From assembly GCA_014529385.2 (NCBI GenBank), contig CM043942.1, positions 29,138,969-29,202,968 of the forward strand: DNA of 64,000 bases, given 5' to 3'. The notes under the pieces are model-generated. The model was given only the letters and a program-made list of their open reading frames with translations, was not told where the DNA came from and ran no database searches. Shown here piece by piece: positions 31,238-41,726 of the stretch. A program made the position numbers and the translations under genes. Origin of the DNA: Adiantum capillus-veneris. Its lineage: Eukaryota; Streptophyta; Polypodiopsida; Polypodiales; Pteridaceae. Position 1 is the first letter of the stretch. Every line of letters starts with the position of its first letter.

Positions 31238-34200
31238 TCATAGCTCTCCGTTAAGGAATGCTCGAAGTGCAAGGAATAACTCAGGATCTCCATACAGCTT
31301 TGCTATGATCGTGGTTCGGACCTCAGAAGACATGAAGTCCACTAGTTTGGCAACATTCATTGGCGTTTTGCAGGGTGTAGGTCCTTGACTAGGAACTGGT
31401 GAGGATGGAATCTCATATTCCTCAATGGGATCAGGTATTCCTTCGTTAAACATCCTTTCCAACAAGAAGGGTGTATGCTCACTTTCTGATGTCCCGTCCT
31501 CACTCCCTTCTTGGATGATACTAGATATGGCTAACGGTCTATGGTTCATGTGGGGTGGATGAACTTGCGTGGGAAACACTGTGTCATGAATTTTGACCTG
31601 CATGGGTTCTGGTTCTAGTTTCCTTTGAGTCTCCTCCACTAAATCTCTTAGATGTTTCACCTGCTCAATCTGGTCTACTGGGTTTGGGTACGTCCCAATC
31701 TTCTTTTTACGATTCTTCCCTTTTTGCCCCTGCGGTTTATCTTGGGGGTCTTGGATTGGATTTGGAAACACTTGTGGTGTTTTCAGAGGCTCTTTATGAT
31801 TTTCTCTTATTCGGTTTTCATTTGGTTCCATGTTACGGTTTTCTTTGTTGGTCTTTCCCTTTGTGGTATTGGTTCTAGTCTCCATTGTCTCGACTGAATC
31901 TGAATCATCCTCGAGGTCATTCATATACACGGGGTCATCTCCTGTTCCTATGTTTGTTTTGGAACTTGGCTTTGAATTTTTCGTATTCTGCGACTTCTTC
32001 CTTCGTGTCTTCTTTTTCTTTGCTTGGATAACTGACGCGGTATCTCTCTCTTCGAGGATATGTCCTGGCCCTTGAAGCATGGACCGTGTAATCGCATAAG
32101 CGGGTGCGACGGGTGGTATTGGCAATGTCACACTAGCAATTTCGACCAAATTTAGGGGTGTGATTTTAGGTGCATTTGGGTTATAGGGGCATTGGGCAAT
32201 CAAGTGATCTATGCCACAACGATTACATGTGAGTATTGGCATTGCAGACGTGCTCCCTTGATTCATTTGCATCTGTGCAGCATTCTTTTGCAGCCTAATA
32301 GGGCATTCCGCTGCTCGATGTGGTCCACCACACTCGTAGCATTGAAGAGGTGGCCTCCTAGCCTGGGTGTTGATATTTTGACCTCTGGATGCGAGAGCAG
32401 CAGCTTGATAAACCGGCTTGACTTGTCCCCAACAATCTTCCATGTAGTATATAGGACATTCTTCCAATGTATCAAGTCCGTAGGCAATACTAGTGTCTAT
32501 TTCCTCCTCACAGCCATCTGCATAAGCATTTGATGGCTCGCAACCCACTTGGTTCATAGGGGCGACTCTTGGATGCGGGGGCTGCGGTCCTAGCACAGTA
32601 GGTGGTAGCGGTGTAGCTTGTACAACATTTTGAGATCTAGGGACCATGTGTTGCGGTAGTTGCTCAACAGGTGGAGTAGGCATCAATACAGGAGCTCGAG
32701 GCGCATCCGTCCAGGCTACAGGTGGTCTATTTGCCATCATACGTTTGATCATTAAACAATCCTTAGCTTGGTGACCATACCTACCACATGCGTTGCAAGT
32801 TCCATTAAATTTTACTCTAAACGTAGGGCACTCACTAGTGCTATGTAGACCTAAGCAAATGGAACACCATTGTTGCTCCCTTCTTGGATACATGTGACTA
32901 TTTTGAGGGGGTCGATTATCCTTAAGAGACTCTTGGATTGCCTTGGTGAGGTCTGTCAAGAATGTCTCAAATACCTTTGGCTCATTGGCAATGGGCTTTG
33001 CAGTCATGGGTTCATACTCAATGGCTTGTGAGCTAGTGGATCTCGTGTCAGTAGACACCCTCATGCCTGCTATCATCAAGTTGTCCTCTAATTGGATTGC
33101 ATTGGCAGTGACATCTTCCCAGGTTGTGATACCTCTAATCACTAGTCCATTATAGATTCCTTCATTCATCAACCCTCGAATGAATCGATCAAGCAGTTGG
33201 TTATTGTTGAAGCGCTCATTTACAGGGCAACGAGAGTTTAAGTGCTTTAGACGACTAATGAAGTCCCTTACTGACTCTCCTTCCTTACGTTCGGCCTTCT
33301 GTAGCTGAGATGCTACACCCCAAAGCACACCTTCTCGTATGTACTTCTTTAGAAACAACCTTCGAAGGGTAGGGTAGATTGTTTTCTCGTCCACCCTTAG
33401 GGTCCTATACCAATCTCCAGCCTTCCCACTTAATGTCAAGCTTAAGGCATTGCACTTATGTAGTTCGTTGCGTTCCCCTAAGGAATCACATACTTGTTCA
33501 AACACTTCAATGTGTTTCCTAGCATCTTCGTCCCCATTGAATTTTTGCGTGAGTTTGGCAATTTGTACTGCCTTACTTCTAGGCTCTCTATCAGATGTGT
33601 GACGCATATTTTCCGCGATAGATCGACCTATGGTTTGAGCAAACGCTGCCAAATCACCTATGTGAGGAGGCAGGGCCGGTGGAGGTACTCTTGGAATCAT
33701 ATGTGGGAGAGGAACGGGTACCGGTCTTGGCATATGTGTGGATGATGCAGGATATGGAACATAACCGGGCATAGGTCCACTCGGATAAGAGCTAGGGAGC
33801 GGCACTCGAGGAGCATAAGCAAGTGGTACAATTGGAGGTGTGGGGGCCATGTGTGCATAAGGGGCTAGAGGCACATATGGTCGAGGCCCCATATTAGGTA
33901 CTACGACACTAGGTAGTGGCACTACGCTAACCGTAGATGTCATCGGTACATTCTCTGTCAGGCTTATCCCTGGAGTGAGCACTGTGTTTTCCTTAATAGA
34001 GGGTTGAGCCAAGTTAGGGAAGCTAAAGTTTTCGCTCAGAGGCTCATATTGCATAGAGACCCCAGGTGAAATGACGTAAGATGGGTCCATGGGACTCATT
34101 AGAGGAGTCTCCATTTGTGATAGAGTAGGCTGTTGAGCCTTGCTCATATCCAGAAATCTCATGGGGCCAGTTGAGAGTATATTTACCCCTCGGTTTTGCC

Positions 34201-34921
34201 TTTCTGATTGAATAATGCCATGGATAACATTACAGATCATTTTCTGTTGATCTTCGATGCTCGTGGCACTAGAGGTGGATTGTACAATCTCTATCCATCC
34301 TACATGGTAGGCTTGGCCAGAGTGTAGATCCGTCAACACCTCAGTGTGGAGGTCGTATGTCCAATGATCATTAATGAACAATCCTTCTAGAGTCGACGTG
34401 TTAATGGTTTCTTGTGAGGTAGAAGCAATGTTGCTCCCCGTGGTTTTACTTGTCACCAACGGTACTCTAGAGGGAACTTCTGAAGGAGGCAGCTCAACAG
34501 GGCCTTCTTGGTAAGAAGTTGGCAGGATATCCACATGGACACTCTTTGGGGGTGTGGGGTCCACGTGCGATGTGAAAGGAGAGTCCACTTCCCCACCCCC
34601 TTCGTGTGCTTCATTTGCATCAGGTTCCGAGCGAGTAGCTCTACCTAATGTTTCCATGAAACGGCTAAACATACTAGTACTAGGCTGTGGAGCTTCGGGA
34701 GGTGCATGGCCTTCTCTCTCAGTGTTTTGGGTAGGGTATGCTTCCATGATTTCTGAGTCGGAGGAGGAATCACTAGCGGCTATTTTAGGGTCTTGGGTGG
34801 TGCTACCTTGTGTCCCCGCTGAGGGTCTAGAGCTTATCGTGGATGGGTAATGGGTGTCCGTATGAACAGAGGCACCCTCAATATGCTCGTGTTCTAGCAC
34901 CCGCCCAGAGCGTAAGTGCAT
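31238..34921 (-). CDS. Large gypsy-type Gag polyprotein, 1227 residues
   Basis: Starts MHLRSGRVLE at 34921, the first ATG after the leader. Residues 1-440 are Ser/Thr/Pro-rich, with a proline-rich stretch near 345-415. Residues ~455-620 are a Retrotrans_gag domain (KFNGDEDARKHIEVFEQ, AGDWYRTL, RLKHLNSRCP, LLDRFIRGL). Four zinc knuckles follow at about 685, 707, 860 and 896: WCSICLGLHSTSEC, CNACGRYGHQAKDC, CYECGGPHRAAEC and CNRCGIDHLIAQC; only the second has standard C-X4-H spacing, the others have X3. A basic patch (KKKKTRRKK) lies near 970, suited to nucleic-acid binding or nuclear import. The frame is fully open, consistent with a young copy. Confidence 0.9.
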   Translation of the reverse strand: MHLRSGRVLEHEHIEGASVHTDTHYPSTISSRPSAGTQGSTTQDPKIAASDSSSDSEIMEAYPTQNTEREGHAPPEAPQPSTSMFSRFMETLGRATRSEPDANEAHEGGGEVDSPFTSHVDPTPPKSVHVDILPTSYQEGPVELPPSEVPSRVPLVTSKTTGSNIASTSQETINTSTLEGLFINDHWTYDLHTEVLTDLHSGQAYHVGWIEIVQSTSSATSIEDQQKMICNVIHGIIQSERQNRGVNILSTGPMRFLDMSKAQQPTLSQMETPLMSPMDPSYVISPGVSMQYEPLSENFSFPNLAQPSIKENTVLTPGISLTENVPMTSTVSVVPLPSVVVPNMGPRPYVPLAPYAHMAPTPPIVPLAYAPRVPLPSSYPSGPMPGYVPYPASSTHMPRPVPVPLPHMIPRVPPPALPPHIGDLAAFAQTIGRSIAENMRHTSDREPRSKAVQIAKLTQKFNGDEDARKHIEVFEQVCDSLGERNELHKCNALSLTLSGKAGDWYRTLRVDEKTIYPTLRRLFLKKYIREGVLWGVASQLQKAERKEGESVRDFISRLKHLNSRCPVNERFNNNQLLDRFIRGLMNEGIYNGLVIRGITTWEDVTANAIQLEDNLMIAGMRVSTDTRSTSSQAIEYEPMTAKPIANEPKVFETFLTDLTKAIQESLKDNRPPQNSHMYPRREQQWCSICLGLHSTSECPTFRVKFNGTCNACGRYGHQAKDCLMIKRMMANRPPVAWTDAPRAPVLMPTPPVEQLPQHMVPRSQNVVQATPLPPTVLGPQPPHPRVAPMNQVGCEPSNAYADGCEEEIDTSIAYGLDTLEECPIYYMEDCWGQVKPVYQAAALASRGQNINTQARRPPLQCYECGGPHRAAECPIRLQKNAAQMQMNQGSTSAMPILTCNRCGIDHLIAQCPYNPNAPKITPLNLVEIASVTLPIPPVAPAYAITRSMLQGPGHILEERDTASVIQAKKKKTRRKKSQNTKNSKPSSKTNIGTGDDPVYMNDLEDDSDSVETMETRTNTTKGKTNKENRNMEPNENRIRENHKEPLKTPQVFPNPIQDPQDKPQGQKGKNRKKKIGTYPNPVDQIEQVKHLRDLVEETQRKLEPEPMQVKIHDTVFPTQVHPPHMNHRPLAISSIIQEGSEDGTSESEHTPFLLERMFNEGIPDPIEEYEIPSSPVPSQGPTPCKTPMNVAKLVDFMSSEVRTTIIAKLYGDPELFLALRAFLNGEL

Positions 34922-35787
34922 GTGCTTTTGATACCCTGAGGTGTCAAAAAGCTGCTCTAGGAGGCCTTGTGACTAGTTTTTAGCGTGTTTTTTGTTTGTT
35001 TTTTTGCTAGATTTTTTAGAGCGTGTCGTGGAATGGGCCGTGTGATAGCTCGAAACGAGCGTATCGGTCAGAGGGTCGTGCCGTGATTTACAGCCCTCCG
35101 TTTGGTCACTCTATGCCCTCAAAATCCCTAAAACTGTCAATTTCCAGTAGGGAACTAGGCCCAAACTAGAAAGTCTAAGGGTGCAAGTGGGAAGAGAAAG
35201 GAGGAGAGTGGAGGACTTGTCCCACATGCTCTCATTCTCTCTTGAGGGAGTAGGGTATATATATAAGAGTGAGTCTAGTATATATCATAGGACTGAGGAC
35301 TGAGGCCTGGGCTTGGGCCTGGGCTTGGGAAAATGATCCCGATCCCGATCTACCTTTTATACAAACCAGCCCGTCCGTTTTAAGAGTCACGTTTTTTATT
35401 TTCGAAAAATTTAGCCTCCCGCTCGCGTTTTTATTCCGATCCCGATCTACCTTTTATACAAACCAGCCCGTCCCAAAAAAAACTTTTTTTTTTTTTGATG
35501 CAGAAAATACAGAAATTGAAAACGCAGAAATTAAAAATGCAGAAATGCAGAAACTTAAAAAAACGCAGAAATGCAGAAAATTGCGGAAATTGAAAACGCC
35601 GAACTTGAAAATGCAGAAATTGCAGAAATTGAAAAAACGCAGACAATAGCAGAAATTGAAACTTGACAGAAAATGCAGAAAACGCAAAAAACAGAAATCT
35701 CCACACACTCCTTCCCTGCCTTTCCTATGATAGAAATTGCACCACAAGAAAGCGTAAAGTGCTAACCGAGCTTGATGTAGGGCATAT
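34922..35787 (-). other. Element leader with repeats
   Basis: An untranslated leader of ~870 bp. On the + strand, a 37-bp sequence containing CGATCTACCTTTTATACAAA occurs at 35332-35373 and 35434-35473, and 35500-35700 is an array of loosely ~11-bp GCAGAAATTGAAAA-like units. The minus-sense transcript would thus carry a long pyrimidine-rich region. Confidence 0.7.
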
Positions 35788-35804
35788 CCCCGGCAGCGGC
35801 GCCA
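35788..35804 (-). other. Primer-binding site, tRNA-Asp type
   Basis: Read on the minus strand, TGGCGCCGCTGCCGGGG pairs with the 3' end of plant tRNA-Asp(GUC) (CCCCGGCAACGGCGCCA) with one mismatch. It lies 6 bp inside the 5' LTR boundary. Confidence 0.85.
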
Positions 35805-35810
35805 AAAATG

Positions 35811-36059
35811 TGCGCTCCTTGCCGCACTGTCGAAGCAAGGGACTTGCCGATACACCGTGTGCGAGCCACAAACGGCTCCAAGCACACAACAAGCCTAAAC
35901 TAGCAAGCTCAAGAGAACAAAGGGTGTGTCACTCACCGCTCTACGCTCGCCTTCGTGGTGGATTCCTCGCCGCGATGAAGAAGAAGCTGCAGTCGTGCCG
36001 CGCTCAACCGCTTCGCCGCCGTCGTGCCTTCGTAATGCTCGATCGCACACACACTCTCC

Positions 36060-36093
<34 letters not shown>

Positions 36094-36389
36094 AGGAGGT
36101 GAAGAAGAAGAAGATGGAGATGGAGATGGAGCAAGAGCACTCTTCAATTGCACAAATGAGAGAATGAGTAAAAATTAGGTTTAGTTGGCTTTTATAGGAG
36201 CTCACCCCATTCACACTTGGGCGCCCATGCTTAGCCAACTAATCCCTTGAATGTCCCAGTTAAAGTGCACCTCTCATCGGCGATCACTCTACCTTTCCCT
36301 ATTGGTCCGACAAGCCCGGTACCTGACTCTACCAAATACATAATACACATCCGTCGTAGGCGATAGGGTGTCCGTGTGCCGTGAGGGTT

Positions 36390-36393
<4 letters not shown>
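35811..36393 (-). repeat. 5' LTR of the gag-protease element
   Basis: Near-identical to 27123-27701. It carries the CT/CA simple repeat at ~36059-36093 and a minus-strand TATA box at 36190-36196. Confidence 0.92.
36190..36196 (-). promoter_or_regulatory. LTR TATA box
   Basis: Minus strand CTCCTATAAAAGCC; identically placed in the other LTR (27498-27504). Transcription would run toward the Gag ORF. Confidence 0.7.

Positions 36394-36460
<67 letters not shown>
36394..36460. repeat. (GA)n microsatellite, right part of the element's target
   Basis: 67-bp GA run starting exactly at the right LTR boundary; continuation of 27043-27122. Confidence 0.98.
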
Positions 36461-36462
<2 letters not shown>

Positions 36463-38170
36463 GGCAATTCACAAGATGAGTAATTTGGATGAAAGAAATA
36501 TAATATAAAGAGTGTTTTTTTCATGTGGAGGTGATGGAGCTTCAATATTGTAGAGGAGGAGGGATACTTTGTTCCTTCTACAAAATACGTGACAAGACCT
36601 AACTTGTTGACAATGAATTGACTAGTACGGACCAGTGAGGCTAGCATCTCATGTGCATCTAGTACATCATAAGCATATAAATCAACAAAGTTTTTTTCAA
36701 GATGCAACACTTTGTGTGACTACGTCACCCACTAAAGAACGTCAATTGGGGAAGCTTTGTTGGTCAAAATATTTCCTTCAAGCTTCAGCACCAGAATATT
36801 AGTTGTAGCTTTTGAGCAAATAGAGTAAAAGTCTACCTCTTGTTGGTGATGAATTTTCATTGACCACAAAAATGTTCCACCAAAATTGAATTCACATTCA
36901 CAAAGTGCAACATGCCACTCACTTACATATAGCCACTTGACAAGTTAGAGCTTTCTTGAGCTATTATGGTGAAAAAGGAAAAGTCAGAGCAATACTTACT
37001 TCTTGATTGTGACCAACATCAAGAATGTGGGCCTTATATGGTTCCTCCAAATATTGCTTGAGACGAGGAATTTTGACACATGCTAGGATAGTAATATCCA
37101 AGAATGAGAGTGTATTGCTTCGACTTGTGAAGGAACCTATGTTTCAAGAGTATGCAAGGTAGTGTGATAATTGTCTTTGCGTTCATTCACGAAGCTAAGC
37201 TACAATGGTAAGAAAGAGAAAATATTAGAAAGCAACAAATCTATGAAAGGGCGAAGATAAGGTAGGCTTACATTGGCACGATCCTCAGTTGAAGGCCCAT
37301 CCACAAGTACAAGATCACCCTGGGAAACACTAGCTTTTGAAGTGCTGGCATGCCCCTGTATAACGACAAAAGCTATAGTTACAAAGTGCGTACGGGTGCC
37401 TTGTGCATGCAAGGATTGTGTCTCATCCAAAAATTGATGCACTTTTTTCTCTGGGTGGAAACTAAGGTTGACTTCAAAAGGCTTTGTCTTCTCTACAACC
37501 GTGCATAAGGAGATGTGCAACCATCTGACTTAGACTTTGTTCTCACAATTACATTCTTAATGTGCACAACGTCTCCTATACTAATATTGCCAATGAATAG
37601 TGCAATAAATTGGTCGCTAATAGCACAAGTGATGGTGTCAATGTTGAGTGCATCAACTAGGTCTACCTTAAGGTAGATCATATACTTAGTAACTTCTGGG
37701 CTTTGTTTGTAAGTCCCATATCGATTCAATATGCACCTCTCAAATGAAAAACAAGGGGAAGTCTCAGTGATGTCGACAATGTGCAATAGTGGGATCTTAG
37801 TGGGAATATAAGGCACAAGAGAAGATGAACTAGTGGGCACTACATCCTCATAATGTCACTCAACAATAGTATACTCATCTAGTTTGGAACCCTCTATAAC
37901 ACTCTCATTTTTTATAGCTACAATCAGTGGACCCTCCACACAAGGTTTGGCTTCCACAACAAAAACAAATAGAAAGCAAAATTGCATTATTGTTAAGCAT
38001 ACATCGAGCATTTTCTATAAACTATCAAGCTATTGAATCACCATCTTCAAACTCCATCAAGCGGATATCATTAGATTTATCGCACATAGGTTCCAGGTTC
38101 CACGTTGTCATCATTGCCACCATAATGTTCATCGAGTGAATTTGGTGAGGAGGAAGAGGCATCCATATTA
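36461..38170 (-). pseudogene. Unknown multi-part gene or relic
   Basis: Minus-strand frames look protein-like in order: an ATG start near 38163 reading MDASSSSPNSLDEHYGG; 37840-37520 (LVPYIPTKIPLLHIVDITET, KYMIYLKVDLVDALNIDTIT, IGNISIGDVVHIKNVIVRTK); 37510-37210 (FEVNLSFHPEKKVHQFLDET); and 36710-36530 (LEKNFVDLYAYDVLDAHEML). The beta-rich GDVVHIKNVIVRTK-type segment is reminiscent of OB-fold proteins, but I cannot name a family. Splice sites were not worked out; it may be a spliced host gene or a captured gene fragment. Confidence 0.3.
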
Positions 38171-38619
38171 AGAGAGAATGGTAAATAACATTCTTACAAC
38201 TATTACTTGATGTGTTCAAAAGAAGCAAAGGGAAAAGAACACCCTTTAGCTAAAGTGTAAATAAGTTCTTACAACTAATACTTCGCACATTCACAGGAAC
38301 TTTAGGATCAATAAGGGAGAGGGATACTCTTGAACTAACTTTTGCAGAGCAACACCATTTATATACTACAATCTTCTTTCCTCTCTCTCAATTTTTAAAA
38401 AGTCTTAAGGCTATCCTACTATCAAATCTTTTAATGGATTTGACACATATTTAGACAGATGCAAGAGAACATCAAATTCAAAGGCATTAATGAACTAGTG
38501 GACAGAGTGAGACCAATGAGAAGTTGAGTTAGGCAAGTTGAGTTAGGCCCAAGAGTGTGTTGGTGGTGTAGGCGTCCCACCATGCCCATGGGTTGAACAC
38601 TAAAAAATTAGCAATGAAC

Positions 38620-38621
<2 letters not shown>
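38171..38621. other. No supported gene
   Basis: Possible 5' flank of the unknown minus-strand gene. A small direct repeat AGTTGAGTTAGGC occurs at 38522-38546. Confidence 0.25.

Positions 38622-38682
<61 letters not shown>
38622..38682. repeat. (GA)n microsatellite
   Basis: 61-bp GA run. Confidence 0.98.
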
Positions 38683-38686
<4 letters not shown>

Positions 38687-40514
38687 CATGAGTCTTGCAA
38701 AAGTCGAGGAAGCCATTCGCATGGTGTGAACCATTGCAAGTGCACCTACTTTGTAAACTCTCTGCATAAAATGGGAGGAAGCCGTGTTGCACATCTTGCC
38801 TAGTGTAAGCCTAAATGAGGCCTAAGTAAAATGTGTTTCAGCTTAATAGTAGGCCGTTTCCAATTTCAAAAGTACCAGTTGAAAGTAAGGGAAAAAGGAG
38901 AAATTCAGTCCCAAAATAGAGAAAAATAGTGTAAAACCCTAGAAAATGCCCCAAATATCCTAAAATTTCCTCTTGATAAACTCAAGGAAAGGAATTCTAT
39001 ATGTTTCGAAAAATGGTTTTTCCTGAACACTATTGTAAGCCTAACACTAGTTCTGTAATTGGACATTTAAGTGTCCTGTTTTCCACCATGTTTTGGCAAT
39101 TTATTTGTCAATCTAGAAAGAATCTTTTTTACACCTTGCTTCTACCATAGGTTGGTTATGAGGAAAAGAAAAAACTGGATTTTTCTCCATGTCAAAATAC
39201 AATCCGTAAAGAGAGGATTCTGGTAAGTTTTAAGTCATAAATTTTAGTAAAATTTCAAGCTGTTTTGTCAAAAAAATTATAAAATTCTTATAACTTTTTA
39301 TAGAGATGGCCTTTTTTATGTTTATAAAAGCCAAGTGATAGCACTTAGTGTTACAAAACAATGGAATGCACTTTAAAGACAAGTTTCCAAGTCACACAAT
39401 TTATAGACATAGTTTCATACTTGAGCACGTGCTGAATAAGAGAATAATTTTGGTCTTTCAAAGGCCCCCTCATGAAATTGGTACTATTCTAGTGTAGTTT
39501 GACAACTACAAATGACTTCATATGTTTAAACCAATAAACTACGTATTTTTTGGGCTCCCTAACTCAATTAAATCTTGTTGCTTGAACTCTATCTTGAATT
39601 TTTTCTCCTGCAAAAATTCTTGAAAATCTTGAGTTCTCCATAATAACATTGAAACCAAGGTTTAAGGCACCCCAATTGTGTATGTACTACGTAATTTGAT
39701 ACATTTAGTTGATCTACATAGAAGCTTGATATTATTTGAGGTTTTGAATGCTTATGTCTCAAGACTGAAAATATCAAAGGTTTCTCTTATGCAGTTTTGC
39801 ATATTTCAAATGATCCAATAATCGTTGCATCGGCTCGCACTCTGTGTATTGTCAACCTCACCACCGACCTGGCTGCACTTCGTGCTCTCTCGTACTCCAG
39901 CCATAGGGGAGGTGGATGCCATCAGCAGCTTATAGCACACAGATAAAGGAGATAGCATGCAAAGGCATGATAATTAGGTTGATGAAATTTTCATGCCATC
40001 GATAGTCAGCACAGGCGATGCGAAGGTTCTTGTGAGGCTCGCTAAGAGGACCTCACTACTTGATTATGCCCATAACAAATTTAAAGGAGAAACGGCTTGG
40101 CAATTTCAACCAGCTTGGAAATCCTTCTAGGGAAATCACACAACCTTGATGCCTTGTTGTGGAATATGTGGAGAAATGCTTTTGTTTGGCATTGTTGAAC
40201 CCAAAGGAATGAAGCCTTGTTTAAGGACAGTTTCTCTACAACATCCATCTGTTCATGTTTGAACTAAAGAGATTAGCTATTCATTGTACTTCACATATGT
40301 ACAAGGCCTTTGATCTCCCTTTGTATAGGATTCAAAAATGTATGGCTCTAAGCTCATTAGTTTATACTCCAGAGAAAGGTTTCTTATGAAAGATGATTGC
40401 CTATCATTGTAGGATGCTTTGGGACTGCCTCTCTCCCTCCCTTTGAGGCCAAGTTTGTATTTTTCCTCCTCTCTAATTCAATTTAGTTTTCCATAATAAA
40501 AAAATTCAATCAGC

Positions 40515-40516
<2 letters not shown>
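38683..40516. other. No supported gene
   Basis: AT-rich sequence with only short chance ORFs; no retroelement motif recognised. Confidence 0.35.

Positions 40517-40568
<52 letters not shown>
40517..40568. repeat. (GA)n microsatellite
   Basis: 52-bp GA run. Confidence 0.98.
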
Positions 40569-40571
<3 letters not shown>

Positions 40572-40668
40572 GCCCCCTTTGCTCGCGACAAAGAGTACAA
40601 AAAAACCTAGCCACTTGGAATGTTCCTTTTTGGTGATGAACTCTTTTGACATAGTGCAGGCTGACGTC

Positions 40669-40815
40669 TCTCTCTCTCCTTGCCACAAGTGGCCCCTCCC
40701 ACACTATAAAGTGCTTGCAAAAACAGCACTGGCACCGAGACCCCACCAATATCTCTCTCTCCTTGCCACAGGTAGCCCTTTAAGTGCTTGCAAAAATAGC
40801 ATTGGCACCAAGATA
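40669..40815. repeat. Imperfect ~80-bp tandem duplication
   Basis: Two copies of TCTCTCTCTCCTTGCCACA...AAGTGCTTGCAAAAA.AGCA.TGGCACC, at 40669 and 40752. A TGGTATCA-like primer-site sequence (minus strand, ~40884-40895) lies nearby, suggesting LTR or leader origin. Confidence 0.7.
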
Positions 40816-41129
40816 TGGAGCCACTAGCAGCCGCAGACCCAGAAAGTCACAAAGCAGAAGGGTGCAAGAATCAGATAAGCTATGATACCACTATAAGGAG
40901 AGGATACTCCACAACCTAAGCCTCTAGCAAAGCATACTCTAAGCTTCAACTAAACAACCCCAAGTAGTTGGCACATTCCGTTGTAAATGGGACCCCTATG
41001 CTTGATGTGCATTTTTGATATAGGGAACTTCCTGGTCCCTTTTCCCATAGGCCCGTAGCCACTATGACCCTTGTCCTAAAAACCACAAAGGTACAAGAGA
41101 ACATGTATCCCAATTGTTGTGGTGTAAGT

Positions 41130-41556
41130 CACTTTTATTTAGGAGCTACCACATTAGCACTAGCATTTATCTTTGCCAAAATATAGGCTTGCCTTCTTCC
41201 CTTGTAATTAGGATTATGGTAACAATTATCATAATCATGTCCAAACCTCTTACATAGATGAAAATAAGATTTTGGTGGAATTGAGGTGCAGAAATCTCTT
41301 CCAATTTTTATTTTGAAAATCAGTATGTTGATATCATTGTTAAATCTTGTAGCCTTTGGCTTTAGTTTTCCCTACTTTTGGACTTTGCAATATCCTTGCT
41401 TTTCTTACTTTTCTTCTTCTTCTTTTGGGACCAATTGTCCTCTTCATCATTCCGAACCGATTTTGAATCCTCATCAAAATATTCAATTAAATCATTATCA
41501 TCTTCATTATTGAAATCTTCATCATCACTATCAAATGCATAGCTTGATGCATCCAC
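41130..41556 (-). pseudogene. Retroelement gag/zinc-knuckle relic (weak)
   Basis: Minus-strand 41556-41362 encodes an acidic then lysine-rich stretch (YAFDSDDEDFNNEDDND, QKKKKKSKKSKDIAKSK). 41280-41140, after frame changes, encodes HLCKRFGHDYDNCYHNPNYK, a zinc-knuckle-like motif lacking its first cysteine. A decayed Gag is plausible; the family is unknown. Confidence 0.35.
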
Positions 41557-41726
41557 TAACAGAGTGAAATCATTCTAACCCAACTTAGATGCTCCAACTT
41601 TTGGGTTTTGTGGAGGTGCAACCAACCCGACTAATGGAGTTCTTGGAGGTAATGCTAGTGACAAAGAAATGAACTTCTATCTTCTCTTTGTAAGTAGGAA
41701 GTTTTGTACTACAAAAACTCCTACCA

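Larger units (their letters stand above)
27123..36393 (-). mobile_element. Young non-autonomous Ty3/gypsy-type LTR element (gag-protease only)
   Basis: Two almost identical LTRs (27123-27701 and 35811-36393) flank 8.1 kb read on the minus strand: tRNA-Asp-type primer site, A/G-rich leader, a 1227-residue Gag, a protease frame, further small ORFs, then a polypurine tract. By eye the LTRs differ by four substitutions and a CT-repeat length change. There is no reverse transcriptase, RNase H or integrase, so it needs enzymes from a partner. It interrupts a (GA)n array, so any 5-bp duplication (GAGAG) is present but not diagnostic. The intact large ORF and LTR identity indicate recent insertion. 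Confidence 0.92.

Noticed and set aside
37493-37840. Calling this a POT1 or RPA-type telomere or single-strand binding protein
   Set aside because: Only a vague OB-fold-like pattern is visible; no diagnostic residues could be recognised.
40884-40895. Primer-binding site (minus TGGTATCATAGC)
   Set aside because: No LTR pair or coding region in the right orientation supports an element here.
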